Shown here: one piece after another, positions 34,051-42,163 of the stretch
How the letters are laid out: every line of letters starts with the position of its first letter
Numbering within the stretch: position 1 is the stretch's first letter
From: Variovorax sp. EL159
GTDB taxonomy: Bacteria; Pseudomonadota; Gammaproteobacteria; Burkholderiales; Burkholderiaceae_C
Assembly: GCF_900100965.1 (NCBI RefSeq)
Contig: NZ_FMUJ01000004.1
Span: 496,001 to 560,000 of the forward strand
Length of the DNA stretch: 64,000 bases
Reading direction: 5' to 3'
Position numbers and translations under genes: made by a program
The notes under the pieces: model-generated
The model's database searches: none
Seen by the model: the letters and a program-made list of their open reading frames with translations, nothing else
Told to the model about the DNA's origin: nothing

Positions 34051-36380
34051 GAGTCTCTGAGCTCCTGATATCGTTTGTTCTGCGATGAAGAGTCATCCCC
34101 AAGATCGACGAGGTCGTCGATGCTTGGTTCTGGGTCCGGGGGAACTGCATCCAGTCCGAGGGCGCGATTCCTTTTGGCATCGAGTTCGCTCTTGAGCGCC
34201 GCTCGCTTGTTGCCGGAGATGGTTTTCTTGCTTGGACGCGTGGGCAACTTTCCCTGTTCTTCTTGCTTGGCGCGCCGAGCTTGTTGATTGGTCTTTTCGT
34301 TCGAAACGACGCGCTCAGCTTCGACTTCATCACGAAGTCGGGCGGTGATGTATGCGGAGTACTTGTCAATACTGCAGATGGTCAGCCAGTCGACGAGAGA
34401 GAGCTCCTTGAGTTGCGGATCGTGTGTCTTCAGCGAGAGCTCCTTCATGCCATTCAGCTGAACATAGGCACAGCCAAGTCGCCCAGGGCTGAGCGCAAGA
34501 TCAATGGGGATCACCTTCTTTCTTGCGCGAACGAGGATGTCAGTCTCATAGAGCCAGTCGGCTGAGTAGACGAGGCCAGGGATGAGTTCGCCAGTGGTCG
34601 ATCGCGGATCGCGCAGATGAATGCCATCACCATGTACCACCGCGGAAAGCCTCGGCAAGCAGTGCGCTCTGAGAAGATCAAGATTCGCCGGGCTGCTGGC
34701 AAGGTAACCTTTCTCGATCTTCCAGAGCACGATCGCCTTGCGTGTAGGCAGGACTCCGTCCTGCCGCATCTCCATCGTCAGCAGATGGGGAACTGGTTCA
34801 TGGTTGTTGTGCTGAAGAATGGCTTTGACAATGTGAATCAGATTCTGTCGATGTGTGCGGCATGCATCTTCCTCGCGTCGGCGCTCGCCGCGCTTTCGCC
34901 GCCGGCCCCGCGTGCTGCCATCGTTCCGATGGTCGACCTTGCGCTGAAGGTACCGGTGCTTTTTCTCAACCTTGTCCTTGGAAAGCGGAGAGAAGATCTT
35001 TGCGTAGGCATTCGAGATCTCTGACGCTTCCAGCGTCATGATGCTGTCGTCCTGCTTGATGTCCCCGTTGTCCCCCTTGACCTTCTTCGGCATGAAGGAG
35101 ATCCAGTCGTCCTGCTCTATGGAGACGCCGATCTCCGAACAGAACGCAACATGGTCTTCGACACAGTTGAGCAACGCGAGCAGTCCGGTCAGGCTGCTGG
35201 ACGATTCATGTCCCGAGTAGAACCCCAGGATGTACTCAGTGGAATCCTCTACAACCAGTGTTCGGTTGCTACTTGGGAGTGTCTGCAGGAGAGAGGCTGC
35301 ACTCACCAGCGTCTGGTCCTCGGAACTGCTGTCGATGAAGGCTCTCAGTCCGAATACGTTTGCCCGTTCGAAGCCAGCATGGCGAATTGGCCGTTGGTGC
35401 CCGTCGAAGTGGGTCTGGCCAAGATTGATACGGCTTGGCTGGTCGGCGCGAGATATCGGTCCGTGAGTTTCGAACTGCGTCTGTGTGGGGCGCTCGCTTG
35501 CCCTCTTCAGCACGATTTTGGGTTTTCTGGAGTTGACGTATTCGACCTTGGCGGGGTAGTACTTTTCCATCGTGAGGTGGAATGCCTCCTCCATGGATAC
35601 ATCGGGTTTCTTGTATGTCTTGTAACCCTCGCGAAGCCATTGGCGATCGATGGGCTTGAGGTTGTAGCCGCGTAGCTTGATACGTTTGGCCCCTTCCTCG
35701 TTTTTCGCGGCCAGGTTGGATCTGCCAGGCTTGGTCGCGCAATACTTCTCTGCCCCCAGTTCGCCGCAGACGTCGAGATGCGGAAGGAGTGCGTTGCGAT
35801 GCCCGAGTCCGAGCATGTGACGACGCAGGAGCTGCCGAATCTTGTCAGCGGGGACCTTCTTTAAACGAGCTTGTTTTTCGGCTTGTTCCCGTTCGAGACC
35901 ACCTTCGGTGAGGGCGAAGATGTCATAGTCGGCAACGATGTCCTGTATGAGTGCATCGAGAGCGACGCGTTGTTCGAGCCACTTGGATGGCTTTGCGCGA
36001 GAGTAGGTGCGAACCAGTCGATCGGGTCGAACGTTTGCTTTCAGTTCATCGTCTGTGAGGCTCCAGTAAGGCGGAAAGCCAGCTTCGATCACGCTCAGGC
36101 AGCCGCTACTGATGTCGTTGCGAAAGTCTGCTGCTGCCTTTCGCAGGGGCGCTTTGATATAGAACTTGACCGCCTTGGATTCGACGAGGGCCTTGGCTTT
36201 TCCTTTTGATTTTGATCGTCCGGATTTCGTCGGAGGCCGGCTCTCTGGATAGCCGATCCACCAAATCGCGCTTCCATCCGGAACAACGCAGACGATGCGG
36301 CCTATCGGACGCCATCCGTCGGAAGTGCGCGACCGAATTTCCCGTCCACACCATTCGATCGGGATCTTTACGCGGGACAT
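34038..36380 (-). CDS. tnsB: TnsB-like DDE transposase
   Basis: A 780-residue transposase (Tn7 TnsB 702) that binds the transposon ends and joins 3' ends to target DNA. An N-terminal basic DNA-binding region precedes an RNase-H-like core whose catalytic triad I assign to Asp in RAFIDSSSED, Asp in VKGDNGDI and Glu in KDKVEKKHRYL; the ILGFYSGHESSS and FCSEIGVSIEQDDW blocks align with TnsB. The C-terminus is Lys/Glu-rich and probably binds TnsC. Start ATG 36380 has an AGGAG site 5 bp upstream that lies inside the end of tnsA, and the two genes overlap by 13 bp. The first Asp block is IDSSS rather than the usual IDAT. Confidence 0.9.
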   Translation of the reverse strand: MSRVKIPIEWCGREIRSRTSDGWRPIGRIVCVVPDGSAIWWIGYPESRPPTKSGRSKSKGKAKALVESKAVKFYIKAPLRKAAADFRNDISSGCLSVIEAGFPPYWSLTDDELKANVRPDRLVRTYSRAKPSKWLEQRVALDALIQDIVADYDIFALTEGGLEREQAEKQARLKKVPADKIRQLLRRHMLGLGHRNALLPHLDVCGELGAEKYCATKPGRSNLAAKNEEGAKRIKLRGYNLKPIDRQWLREGYKTYKKPDVSMEEAFHLTMEKYYPAKVEYVNSRKPKIVLKRASERPTQTQFETHGPISRADQPSRINLGQTHFDGHQRPIRHAGFERANVFGLRAFIDSSSEDQTLVSAASLLQTLPSSNRTLVVEDSTEYILGFYSGHESSSSLTGLLALLNCVEDHVAFCSEIGVSIEQDDWISFMPKKVKGDNGDIKQDDSIMTLEASEISNAYAKIFSPLSKDKVEKKHRYLQRKVDHRNDGSTRGRRRKRGERRREEDACRTHRQNLIHIVKAILQHNNHEPVPHLLTMEMRQDGVLPTRKAIVLWKIEKGYLASSPANLDLLRAHCLPRLSAVVHGDGIHLRDPRSTTGELIPGLVYSADWLYETDILVRARKKVIPIDLALSPGRLGCAYVQLNGMKELSLKTHDPQLKELSLVDWLTICSIDKYSAYITARLRDEVEAERVVSNEKTNQQARRAKQEEQGKLPTRPSKKTISGNKRAALKSELDAKRNRALGLDAVPPDPEPSIDDLVDLGDDSSSQNKRYQELRDSWLQ

Positions 36381-37561
36381 AAAAGCTCCTGCGCGACATG
36401 GGCTCGCAGGCGTCCACCATCGCGCTGCAGCAGCCTCGTCATCTGTATGGGTTTCAGCAGGTCCGCATCGATCAGGCCAGCCCAGGCCGCCATCCGAAAG
36501 CTCGCATGCCCAGTGACGAGATCCATGCCCGTGGACGATGCTGCGTGTTCGACGCAAGCATCTATCGGGTCACTGTCGCATCGACGCATGAAAGCGTGCG
36601 CGTAGTCGAAGATCCGCTGCGAAGTCCGAGCGCTCAGGATTTCTGATCGAAGAGGCTCGAGCCAGATAAGATTCTCGTGAAAGACGCTCGGCAGATAGTC
36701 TTCGTGAATGACGACCGAGTAGGCGCCGATGGCCTTCGCATACAGAGTTTCCAGGATGAGTCGTTCGCGCGTCCTGCCGTTCTTCGGTGCCTCGGCGATC
36801 TTTCTGGGCTTGCACTGGCAAAGGACGAGGCGGTCATCGGGCGGGATACCGAACCGAACCATCAAGTCGGTGGTGGCAATGAATGGAATCTTCGTGGCGT
36901 AGTAGCGGCCATGGCTGATGCCAGCTGCCTTCGCAATTTCCAACAGACCTGGTGCTTCTCCGAGGTCTCGGTCTCTGTCCGGATGCCATCCGGACAACGG
37001 AAGTCGATGCGGATCCGGCCACATCGGCATCTGCTCTCGCACTTCGGTGGCGCCGAGCCAGACGAAAATCCTGGCCACGCGATCCTCGTCGTCCGAGAGC
37101 AGGTGCAAGCCACGATGCGAGTACAGCGGCGTGTGTTCGACGTGCAGTGTGCTGACCGGCGAAGAGAGGTGACGCCGAATTCGCATCCATGCACAGTAGT
37201 TCTCACCGACACTCCCACCAACGCCAGCGTCGATCATGTCGTAGAGACGGTCCCATGTAACCTTGGTGTTCCGAGGTAGCACTAGCCCAATGGGCGCAGA
37301 TGTCCGCCTGAGACCGCTCCAGTTCTTTTCTGGTATGTATGGGGAACCGAGCAGTGGATGTATGAACGGGGTCGCGGAATCAGGTTGGGGTACCGATCCA
37401 GAGGCTGGCGCTTGGGCGAAGCGCTTGGGGGCAACCTCGTACGGAGGGAAAGTTCGATAGCCCCCTTGGGGTGTTTCGCCCCGAGCGTTTTGTTTTCTTC
37501 GGCGCCGCGGGGCAGAATCGACGGGCGGTTCTTCCCCTGGCTCAGCTGTTCGCATTGCCAT
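36368..37561 (-). CDS. tnsA: TnsA-like endonuclease
   Basis: A 397-residue nuclease (Tn7 TnsA 273) that cuts the 5' ends of the element, allowing cut-and-paste transposition. Residues about 1-110 are an extra Arg/Pro-rich region. The catalytic domain shows a Glu in SDDEDRVARIFVWLG, Asp in TTDLMVRFG and the Q-x-K motif LCQCKP, matching the restriction-enzyme-like TnsA site, and EVREQMPMWP follows the first strand as in Tn7. A helical C-terminal domain follows for TnsC contact. ATG 37561 is chosen because AAAGGA lies 6 bp upstream; an in-frame GTG at 37606 exists. Confidence 0.88.
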   Translation of the reverse strand: MAMRTAEPGEEPPVDSAPRRRRKQNARGETPQGGYRTFPPYEVAPKRFAQAPASGSVPQPDSATPFIHPLLGSPYIPEKNWSGLRRTSAPIGLVLPRNTKVTWDRLYDMIDAGVGGSVGENYCAWMRIRRHLSSPVSTLHVEHTPLYSHRGLHLLSDDEDRVARIFVWLGATEVREQMPMWPDPHRLPLSGWHPDRDRDLGEAPGLLEIAKAAGISHGRYYATKIPFIATTDLMVRFGIPPDDRLVLCQCKPRKIAEAPKNGRTRERLILETLYAKAIGAYSVVIHEDYLPSVFHENLIWLEPLRSEILSARTSQRIFDYAHAFMRRCDSDPIDACVEHAASSTGMDLVTGHASFRMAAWAGLIDADLLKPIQMTRLLQRDGGRLRAHVAQELLCPA

Positions 37562-37682
37562 ATCAAGTCCTTTGGCGCGCGCGCATCGCGCGCAGCGCAT
37601 GGCCACGGGCTTGACTCAAGGCAGCGTAGTGGCGAAACTACGCCCAAGCTCCCCAGCTTGTTCCTCAAGCGAAGCCGAGTTC

Positions 37683-37712
37683 AAAAGCCAAGCGCTGCAA
37701 CGCTTGGCTTTT
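37683..37712 (-). terminator. Hairpin terminator between the XRE-type gene and tnsA
   Basis: AAAAGCCAAGCG (37683-37694), a 6-base loop and its exact complement (37701-37712) form a 12-bp perfect stem. On the minus strand it falls 18 bp past the XRE-type stop and ends in a T run, so it should stop that transcript before tnsA. T-rich sequence on the plus side means it may act in both directions. Confidence 0.75.
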
Positions 37713-37729
37713 GGCTTTTTGGTGCTGAC

Positions 37730-37987
37730 TTAGCGGAGTCCCTCCTTCCTCATGGAGGGTGGCGAAGCGAACGATGGGAGTTCCGAGGGTGGCGGCTTCA
37801 GGCCCAATGCCACTGCGATGTGGTGCGACTCGCCTCGGCGTGCCCGGGACTGCCCATTCAACACCCTGTAGACGCTGGCTGCGCTGAATCCATTCGCGCG
37901 TGCCCACGTCGTGACCTCAAGACCCCTCGCAAAAAAGTCTTTACGGACCTGCTCGAGCGCAACCGAGTTGATGTGCGGGCTATCCAT
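37730..37987 (-). CDS. Small XRE-like DNA-binding protein at the transposon right end
   Basis: An 85-residue protein with one helix-turn-helix. VRKDFFARGLEVTTWARANG is the first half and FSAASVYRVLNGQSRARRG the recognition half, resembling Ner/Cro-like regulators of phages and transposons. It sits between tnsA and the element's right end, in the same direction as the tns genes and separated from tnsA by a hairpin. It may therefore repress the transposase promoter. The start is uncertain: ATG 37987 fits the domain, and ATG 38065 adds 26 residues over sequence that includes a possible TnsB site. Confidence 0.7.
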   Translation of the reverse strand: MDSPHINSVALEQVRKDFFARGLEVTTWARANGFSAASVYRVLNGQSRARRGESHHIAVALGLKPPPSELPSFASPPSMRKEGLR

Positions 37988-38551
37988 TGATTCGACGAAA
38001 AGTTGAGTAAATCCTAGCGAAACACTCAAATGTGAAGATGGGTGTTTACCCTTAGAGTTACGCATCTACGCCGATTACAAGAGAAGTACGCGCAAACATT
38101 TATTTTTTGCTAGTACTACGGCGCGAAGGAAATGGCGGCGACGGGAGTGCTGATCTCAACAGTCCGACAGATCGCCCTTTGGGCGACGGCGCGTTACCCT
38201 GCCTCGGAGAGGCCGGTGCCTCAGCTTGACACTTGGGCGTTTCTCCCTTGAAGGAGCCCGCGCTAATGTGGATCGTCGACTCCCCCCGTGCAGGGCGTTC
38301 GCTCCCGCAGTCACAGTCATGATGCTGGAGGTACGCAATGCCTTTTCGGACTCACGCGCCTTGCCGGCGTGCGAGCCGCCGCCGAAGTAGTGTCTGTCTA
38401 GATCGCGCGTAAGGCCCGCATCAAAAAAATGGAGAGTGTCAGACGCCTGATACTCAAGAGCCGGATGCCGAGGTCATTTCATCGTTCGAATATCAGTATT
38501 GATGAAGTTGAGCTGAATCCCTGCGATCACAGTTAAAGAGATCCCTGAACG
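37988..38551. other. Region spanning the probable right transposon end and flanking non-coding DNA
   Basis: No gene supported. The first about 110 bp are AT-rich and should contain the right end. From about 38110 composition rises to the GC-rich level of the host and several hairpins appear: TCGCCC-TTT-GGGCGA (38172-38186) and GCCTC-GGA-GAGGC (38201-38213). An imperfect palindrome, GAGTGTCAG and its near-complement around 38433-38454, could be an operator. A 60-codon minus-strand frame (38156-38338) overlaps the hairpins and is probably not a gene. Confidence 0.45.
38150..38285 (-). ncRNA. Candidate structured leader RNA, M-box-like (tentative)
   Basis: Read on the minus strand, this segment contains, in order, TTAGCGCGGGCTCCT, AAGGGAGAAACGC, a CCAAGTGTC stretch and two stable hairpins (GCCTC/GAGGC and TCGCCC/GGGCGA). 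The first part lines up with the ykoK/M-box magnesium riboswitch core (TTAGGTGAGGCTCCT, GGAGATACGC, AATGTC) as I remember it. The 3' half does not align as well. If real, the RNA would read leftward into the transposon right end, where its natural downstream gene is absent. Confidence is low because the comparison is from memory. Confidence 0.33.
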
Positions 38552-38581
38552 AAAAACACCGAAGCGAGACCGCTTCGGTGT
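38552..38581 (-). terminator. Rho-independent terminator after the RidA gene
   Basis: ACACCGAAGCG (38556-38566), loop AGAC and the exact complement (38571-38581). On the minus strand the stem is followed by a T run (GGTGTTTTTC). It lies 42 bp past the RidA stop and closes the ABC transporter-RidA operon. Confidence 0.9.
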
Positions 38582-38623
38582 CGAGCTGGATCATCGTCCC
38601 CAGATGGGACCTGTGCGCTCGCC

Positions 38624-39013
38624 CTACGCGAGCTCCTTCTTGTAGGCGATCATTTCGATCTTCATGTTTTCATTCTTCGACGGCAGCGCGGCCACCCCCA
38701 CGCAACACCGCGCCGGCTTGTGCCCGTTCATCGCCTTCAGATACACCTCGTTCACCGCGTCATAGTCGTCGACGTTCACGAGATAGACATTGACCTTAAC
38801 TACATCCGCAAACGTCGCGTCGCACTCTTTAAGAATGTTGGCGAGATTTTTCATGCATTGAGACGTCTGATCGCGAATGTACAAAGGGAATTGACCGGTC
38901 TCTGGGTTATAGCCGGCTGTTCCCTTGGTGAAAATCCAGGGACCAACAATCGATGCGTGCGAGAATGGCCGGTCATGAGTGTGAGAATCTACTAGGCGAA
39001 CGTCATTTTTCAT
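38624..39013 (-). CDS. RidA-family (YjgF/UK114) enamine/imine deaminase-like protein
   Basis: A 129-residue cytosolic protein of the RidA superfamily, which hydrolyses reactive enamines/imines formed by PLP enzymes or amino-acid oxidases. The ligand-binding Arg is in KPARCCVGVAALP, and the closing KIEMIAYKKE strand is present. It lacks the classical IPYSQA N-terminus of archetypal RidA (here RPFSHASIVGPWIF), so it belongs to a subfamily whose members often serve one catabolic pathway. It is the last gene of an operon with the amino-acid ABC importer, 27 bp after the permease, suggesting that the imported compound is deaminated. Confidence 0.87.
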   Translation of the reverse strand: MKNDVRLVDSHTHDRPFSHASIVGPWIFTKGTAGYNPETGQFPLYIRDQTSQCMKNLANILKECDATFADVVKVNVYLVNVDDYDAVNEVYLKAMNGHKPARCCVGVAALPSKNENMKIEMIAYKKELA

Positions 39014-39040
39014 GAAGGATCTCCGGTTGGTTGTGGTGTG

Positions 39041-39712
39041 TCATTTCCTGAGGCGCATGGTCCGTCGTTCGATCCATCGAATCGTTAGCGTCAATGGCCA
39101 ACAGATGACGAAATAGGCTACTGCGACCGCAGTGAAAATCTCCAGCGGTCTGAACGTGGAAGATGACAGCTCAGTCGCCCTGCGGGTGATCTCAGGCACC
39201 GACAAAACGGACGCAAGCGAGGAGTACTTGATAAGCATCACGAAGTTCGATGCCAGTGGCGGAAGACTGGCCCAGAATGCTTGGGGCAATACGATGCGAG
39301 TGAACGTTTGGAGTCTGCTCAGCCCGAGAACTCTGGCCGCTTCCACGTGTCCTTTGGGTATGCCTTGAATACCCGCTCGATACACTTCGCCGATAAAGGC
39401 GGATGAGTAAATCGAAAGCCCGAGGATTGCAGCAAACATCGGTGAGATGTCGACTCCGAACGATATCGGAAGGACGTAGTAGTACCACAGCAGCTGAATC
39501 AGGATCGGGGTGTTGCGCACCAACTCCCCCAACATGATGCTGACAGATCGCACTAGCCTCCATCTGGACAGATCGAGTGATACCAGCACCAAGCCTCCCA
39601 GCATCGCCATCATGAGAGTGATCGCCGATATGACCAGAGTGCTCTGTAGGCCCGACAGCAGGAATGGGAGGTTGTCTCGGACAACATCCCATCTGAACGT
39701 GTACGTGCTCAT
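39041..39712 (-). CDS. Polar amino-acid ABC transporter permease (HisM/GlnP type)
   Basis: A 223-residue inner-membrane permease with about five hydrophobic segments and the HisMQ-family motifs ELVRNTPILIQLLWYYYV near residue 60 and EVYRAGIQGIPKGHVEAARVLGLSRLQTF (the EAA loop that contacts the ATPase) near residue 130. Only one permease is encoded, so the channel is probably a homodimer. It lies downstream of the ATPase and binding-protein genes. The substrate is an amino acid or related zwitterion, not further assignable. Confidence 0.9.
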   Translation of the reverse strand: MSTYTFRWDVVRDNLPFLLSGLQSTLVISAITLMMAMLGGLVLVSLDLSRWRLVRSVSIMLGELVRNTPILIQLLWYYYVLPISFGVDISPMFAAILGLSIYSSAFIGEVYRAGIQGIPKGHVEAARVLGLSRLQTFTRIVLPQAFWASLPPLASNFVMLIKYSSLASVLSVPEITRRATELSSSTFRPLEIFTAVAVAYFVICWPLTLTIRWIERRTMRLRK

Positions 39713-39738
39713 ACCCGATTGAGTGGCAGTGCCAAGGG

Positions 39739-40542
39739 TTACTTGGTGACCATGGGGCCAAGATTATGCTTCTCTGCATACTTCTTGAGCCGGCCATCGT
39801 TGCGGATCGTTCGCACGAACAGGTTGATGTAATTCAACCAAATCTGATCACCCGGAGCCACGACATAAGAATACGGTGTTACGGCGAGAGGTTCGGACGG
39901 AGCAATCAGCTTCGCCCAATCGAATTCCTTTCTGATTCTGACGCTGGCGGGATAGTCACTGATGTAGACATCCGCCTTGTTGGCCGCAAGTTCACTCAAC
40001 ATATCAGCCGGAGGCACCACACTTCGTTGTGTGGCCTTCTTCAGGTAGGTCTTCATGATGTCGTCCATGAAGCTCCCCAGCCCGGTGACAACCCGCACAC
40101 CAGGTTGATCAACGTCAGCCCACTTCTGGATCTTGCTTCCGTCCTTCACGATGGCATACAGCCCAGACTCGAGGTAAGGATTGGAGAACTCGACAGCTTT
40201 GGCCCGCTTCAGAGTGGCGGCGACGGCAAACATTCCGATGTCGCACTTGTCGGCTTGAAGATCGGCAACGAAGGTCGAGAAATTCGTTTCGACGATTTCC
40301 AATTGAACGCCGAGTTCCTTCGCTAGTTCCTTGGAGAGATCGACATCTATTCCTTCAAGATCTCCAGTCTTGGGGTTTCGAAACGAAATGGCGTAATAGT
40401 TGGGAACTTGGCAGACTCGAACCTTCCCCTTTTGCGGGATCGAGGTCAGCTTCGAGACTTTCTGCTGTGCTTGGGCAGATGCTGGTCCAAAGATTGTGCA
40501 GGCGCTAATCGCGGTGGCGGCGAGGGCAGAAAGAATTTTCAT
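39739..40542 (-). CDS. Amino-acid ABC transporter substrate-binding protein
   Basis: A 267-residue periplasmic receptor of the SBP_bac_3 family. The signal peptide MKILSALAATAISACTIFGP ends near AQAQQ. The binding fold shows VRVCQVPNYYAISFRNPKTGDLEGIDVDL (ligand-recognising first lobe with the G-x-D-V/I-D motif), CDIGMFAVAATLKRAKAVEFSNPY and AANKADVYISDYPA. It delivers ligand to the adjacent single permease. It is the second gene of the ATPase-SBP-permease-RidA operon. Confidence 0.92.
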   Translation of the reverse strand: MKILSALAATAISACTIFGPASAQAQQKVSKLTSIPQKGKVRVCQVPNYYAISFRNPKTGDLEGIDVDLSKELAKELGVQLEIVETNFSTFVADLQADKCDIGMFAVAATLKRAKAVEFSNPYLESGLYAIVKDGSKIQKWADVDQPGVRVVTGLGSFMDDIMKTYLKKATQRSVVPPADMLSELAANKADVYISDYPASVRIRKEFDWAKLIAPSEPLAVTPYSYVVAPGDQIWLNYINLFVRTIRNDGRLKKYAEKHNLGPMVTK

Positions 40543-40563
40543 TGGAGTCTCCTGTTTTATTGG

Positions 40564-41325
40564 TCAGAACATCATTTCAAGGAACTGCTTGGCTCTTTCG
40601 GTTTTGGGGGATTCAAAGAACTCGTCAGATCCACCTTCTTCGATCAGCTTCCCACCATCGAGAAATGCGATGCGCGTGCTTACGCTTCTGGCGAAGCCCA
40701 TCTCATGGGTGACCACGATCATGGTCTGGCCTTCCTCGGCGAGCTTCTTTAATACGGCCAGAACTTCGTGACGAAGCTCGGGGTCGAGAGCAGACGTTGG
40801 TTCATCAAAGAGAATGACCTTCGGGTTCATTGCCAAAGCACGAGAGATCGCCACTCGCTGCTGCTGACCGCCTGAGAGCTGCGCCGGATATACGTCTCGC
40901 TTGCTCGCAATGCCGACTTTGTTCAGGATCTCAAGAGCGGATGAGATCGCGGCATCTCGCGGTATGCCGCGAACGCGAATCGGCGCTTCGATGACGTTCT
41001 GCAGAACGGTCATGTGCGGCCACAGATTGAATTGCTGAAACACCATCCCGATGTCCCATCTCATCAGTTTGGTGGCCGCCTGCGAATGGCTGCCGGAAGC
41101 TGCGCCAGCGACAGTCGTTCCGTTGACGCGAATCTCTCCAGAAGAAATTTCCTCAAGTAGCGCCAGGCATCTCAGAAAAGTTGTTTTGCCTGAGCCGGAA
41201 GGACCTATGAGACTGACGATCTCGCCTTCTTCGACGTTCAATGAAACGTCGTTGAGCACGGAAAGCGCGCCAAAACTCTTCTTGATATGACTCGCTTCGA
41301 GAATGGTTTTTCTAAATGCCGACAC
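40564..41325 (-). CDS. Amino-acid ABC transporter ATP-binding protein
   Basis: A 253-residue GlnQ/HisP-type ATPase: Walker A GPSGSGKTTFLRC, signature LSGGQQQRVAISRAL, Walker B VILFDEPTSALDPEL and the switch His (VTHEMGFA). It powers the adjacent permease. The start is a GTG at 41325; no better start exists before the conserved ASHIKKSFG block. It heads the operon, so the promoter must lie in the 838-bp region upstream. Confidence 0.93.
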   Translation of the reverse strand: MSAFRKTILEASHIKKSFGALSVLNDVSLNVEEGEIVSLIGPSGSGKTTFLRCLALLEEISSGEIRVNGTTVAGAASGSHSQAATKLMRWDIGMVFQQFNLWPHMTVLQNVIEAPIRVRGIPRDAAISSALEILNKVGIASKRDVYPAQLSGGQQQRVAISRALAMNPKVILFDEPTSALDPELRHEVLAVLKKLAEEGQTMIVVTHEMGFARSVSTRIAFLDGGKLIEEGGSDEFFESPKTERAKQFLEMMF

Positions 41326-42163
41326 TTTGAAGTTCCGCAGTTTTGGTGATAGCCCCGTTGCAACAGATTAGGAGGGGATATCAGCCGGAGTGGAAGGTGC
41401 CAGATTGCGAACGCCGTGTTGCCTCAAATAGATCACCCAGCTGCTCGAACAAAAGAAAGCAGGAGCGGCCGCGAGCTTCCGCACAGCTCTTTACGCTTGG
41501 TGGTCGCAATTCGAAACCCGGAGCGTGCAGCCATCCAACGAGGCCCCGCCAGCGTGAGCCATCGACGCTGCTCAAACTCCTCGGGCGATTGCTGTCGCGC
41601 CGTGAACACGTTGACAGAGTTCGCCACGTGCTATCCGACCCGAGCGCGAGTTGACGCGCGAGCCGCAGCCAAAGCCGGACACGAGCGGGACGCGTACAAA
41701 ACCAGCGTCATCAAGACGGCGCGACTACTTTCGGGAAAAAACCGGAACAATGGTTACGGTCTTGACCGTCACCCCGTTGGGAGACAACGAAGCGCCAACG
41801 GCTGCACATGGATGCGTTTCCACTTCGCCGAAATCGTTGACCGATACATTCCCCAGGCGCGGCCGATCGAGCCACGGGGGTACGGCTTGGACACGATGAA
41901 CCACCCGGCGGCGTGTTCCGAACGATCTGTGCTCGTCTGATTGCAGCAAGATTGTGGCTGTACTGATTGCCCTTGATTCGCTAGCATGATTTCGCATTGC
42001 ACGTCACGTGGTGTGCACGCTTGCACTTTGCACTGCGCCGCGATCAGAACAAATCGTGATGAGTGCTGGATGGTCTAGCGTTTTCGATATTGGACTTGGT
42101 GCGTGACAAGAAGATAAGCGCCCTTCGCCAGAGGCTGCAGGGCGAATTGCACGACGAATCCTG
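41326..42163. other. 838-bp intergenic region with no supported gene
   Basis: It separates the minus-strand ABC operon from the plus-strand LysR gene and should contain both promoters. Several open frames cross it (longest 41416-41940 on the plus strand, 174 codons), but they read as Arg/Ser-rich, low-conservation sequence without ribosome sites. A stretch in the longest frame (FAEIVDRYIPQARP) faintly resembles the N-terminal domain of tyrosine recombinases, so this could be a decayed integrase fragment. That is not strong enough to call a pseudogene. Confidence 0.45.

Larger units (their letters stand above)
25087..38100 (-). mobile_element. Tn7-like transposon with TnsABCD and a TrlF cargo gene (approximate limits)
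   Basis: A block with clearly lower GC than the flanking pxp operon. It encodes in one direction TnsA (type II endonuclease-like), TnsB (DDE transposase), TnsC (AAA ATPase) and TnsD/TniQ (target selector), the full Tn7 core without TnsE. The tns genes occupy the right part, transcribed leftward, as in Tn7, with cargo between tnsD and the left end. The left end is placed near 25.1 kb by TnsB-site-like repeats. The right end must lie right of the XRE-type gene, between about 37990 and 38160, but no terminal TGT/ACA pair with a 5-bp target duplication could be matched. No Cas genes or CRISPR array are present, so it is not a CRISPR-associated transposon. Confidence 0.85.

Noticed and set aside
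25087..38150. A CRISPR-associated transposon
   Set aside because: I looked for Cas genes and repeat-spacer arrays near tnsABCD and found none; the only repeats are the three end-like motifs. TnsD is full-size with DNA-binding repeats, unlike the short TniQ of those systems.
38156..38338. A 60-codon minus-strand frame rich in Arg
   Set aside because: It lies over several perfect hairpins and has no clear ribosome site; the segment looks like structured RNA rather than protein.
41416..41940. A 174-codon plus-strand frame with a faint tyrosine-recombinase-like stretch
   Set aside because: Only one short segment is suggestive, there is no catalytic Arg-His-Arg-Tyr region, no ribosome site and Arg/Ser-rich composition. 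Too weak for a gene or pseudogene call.
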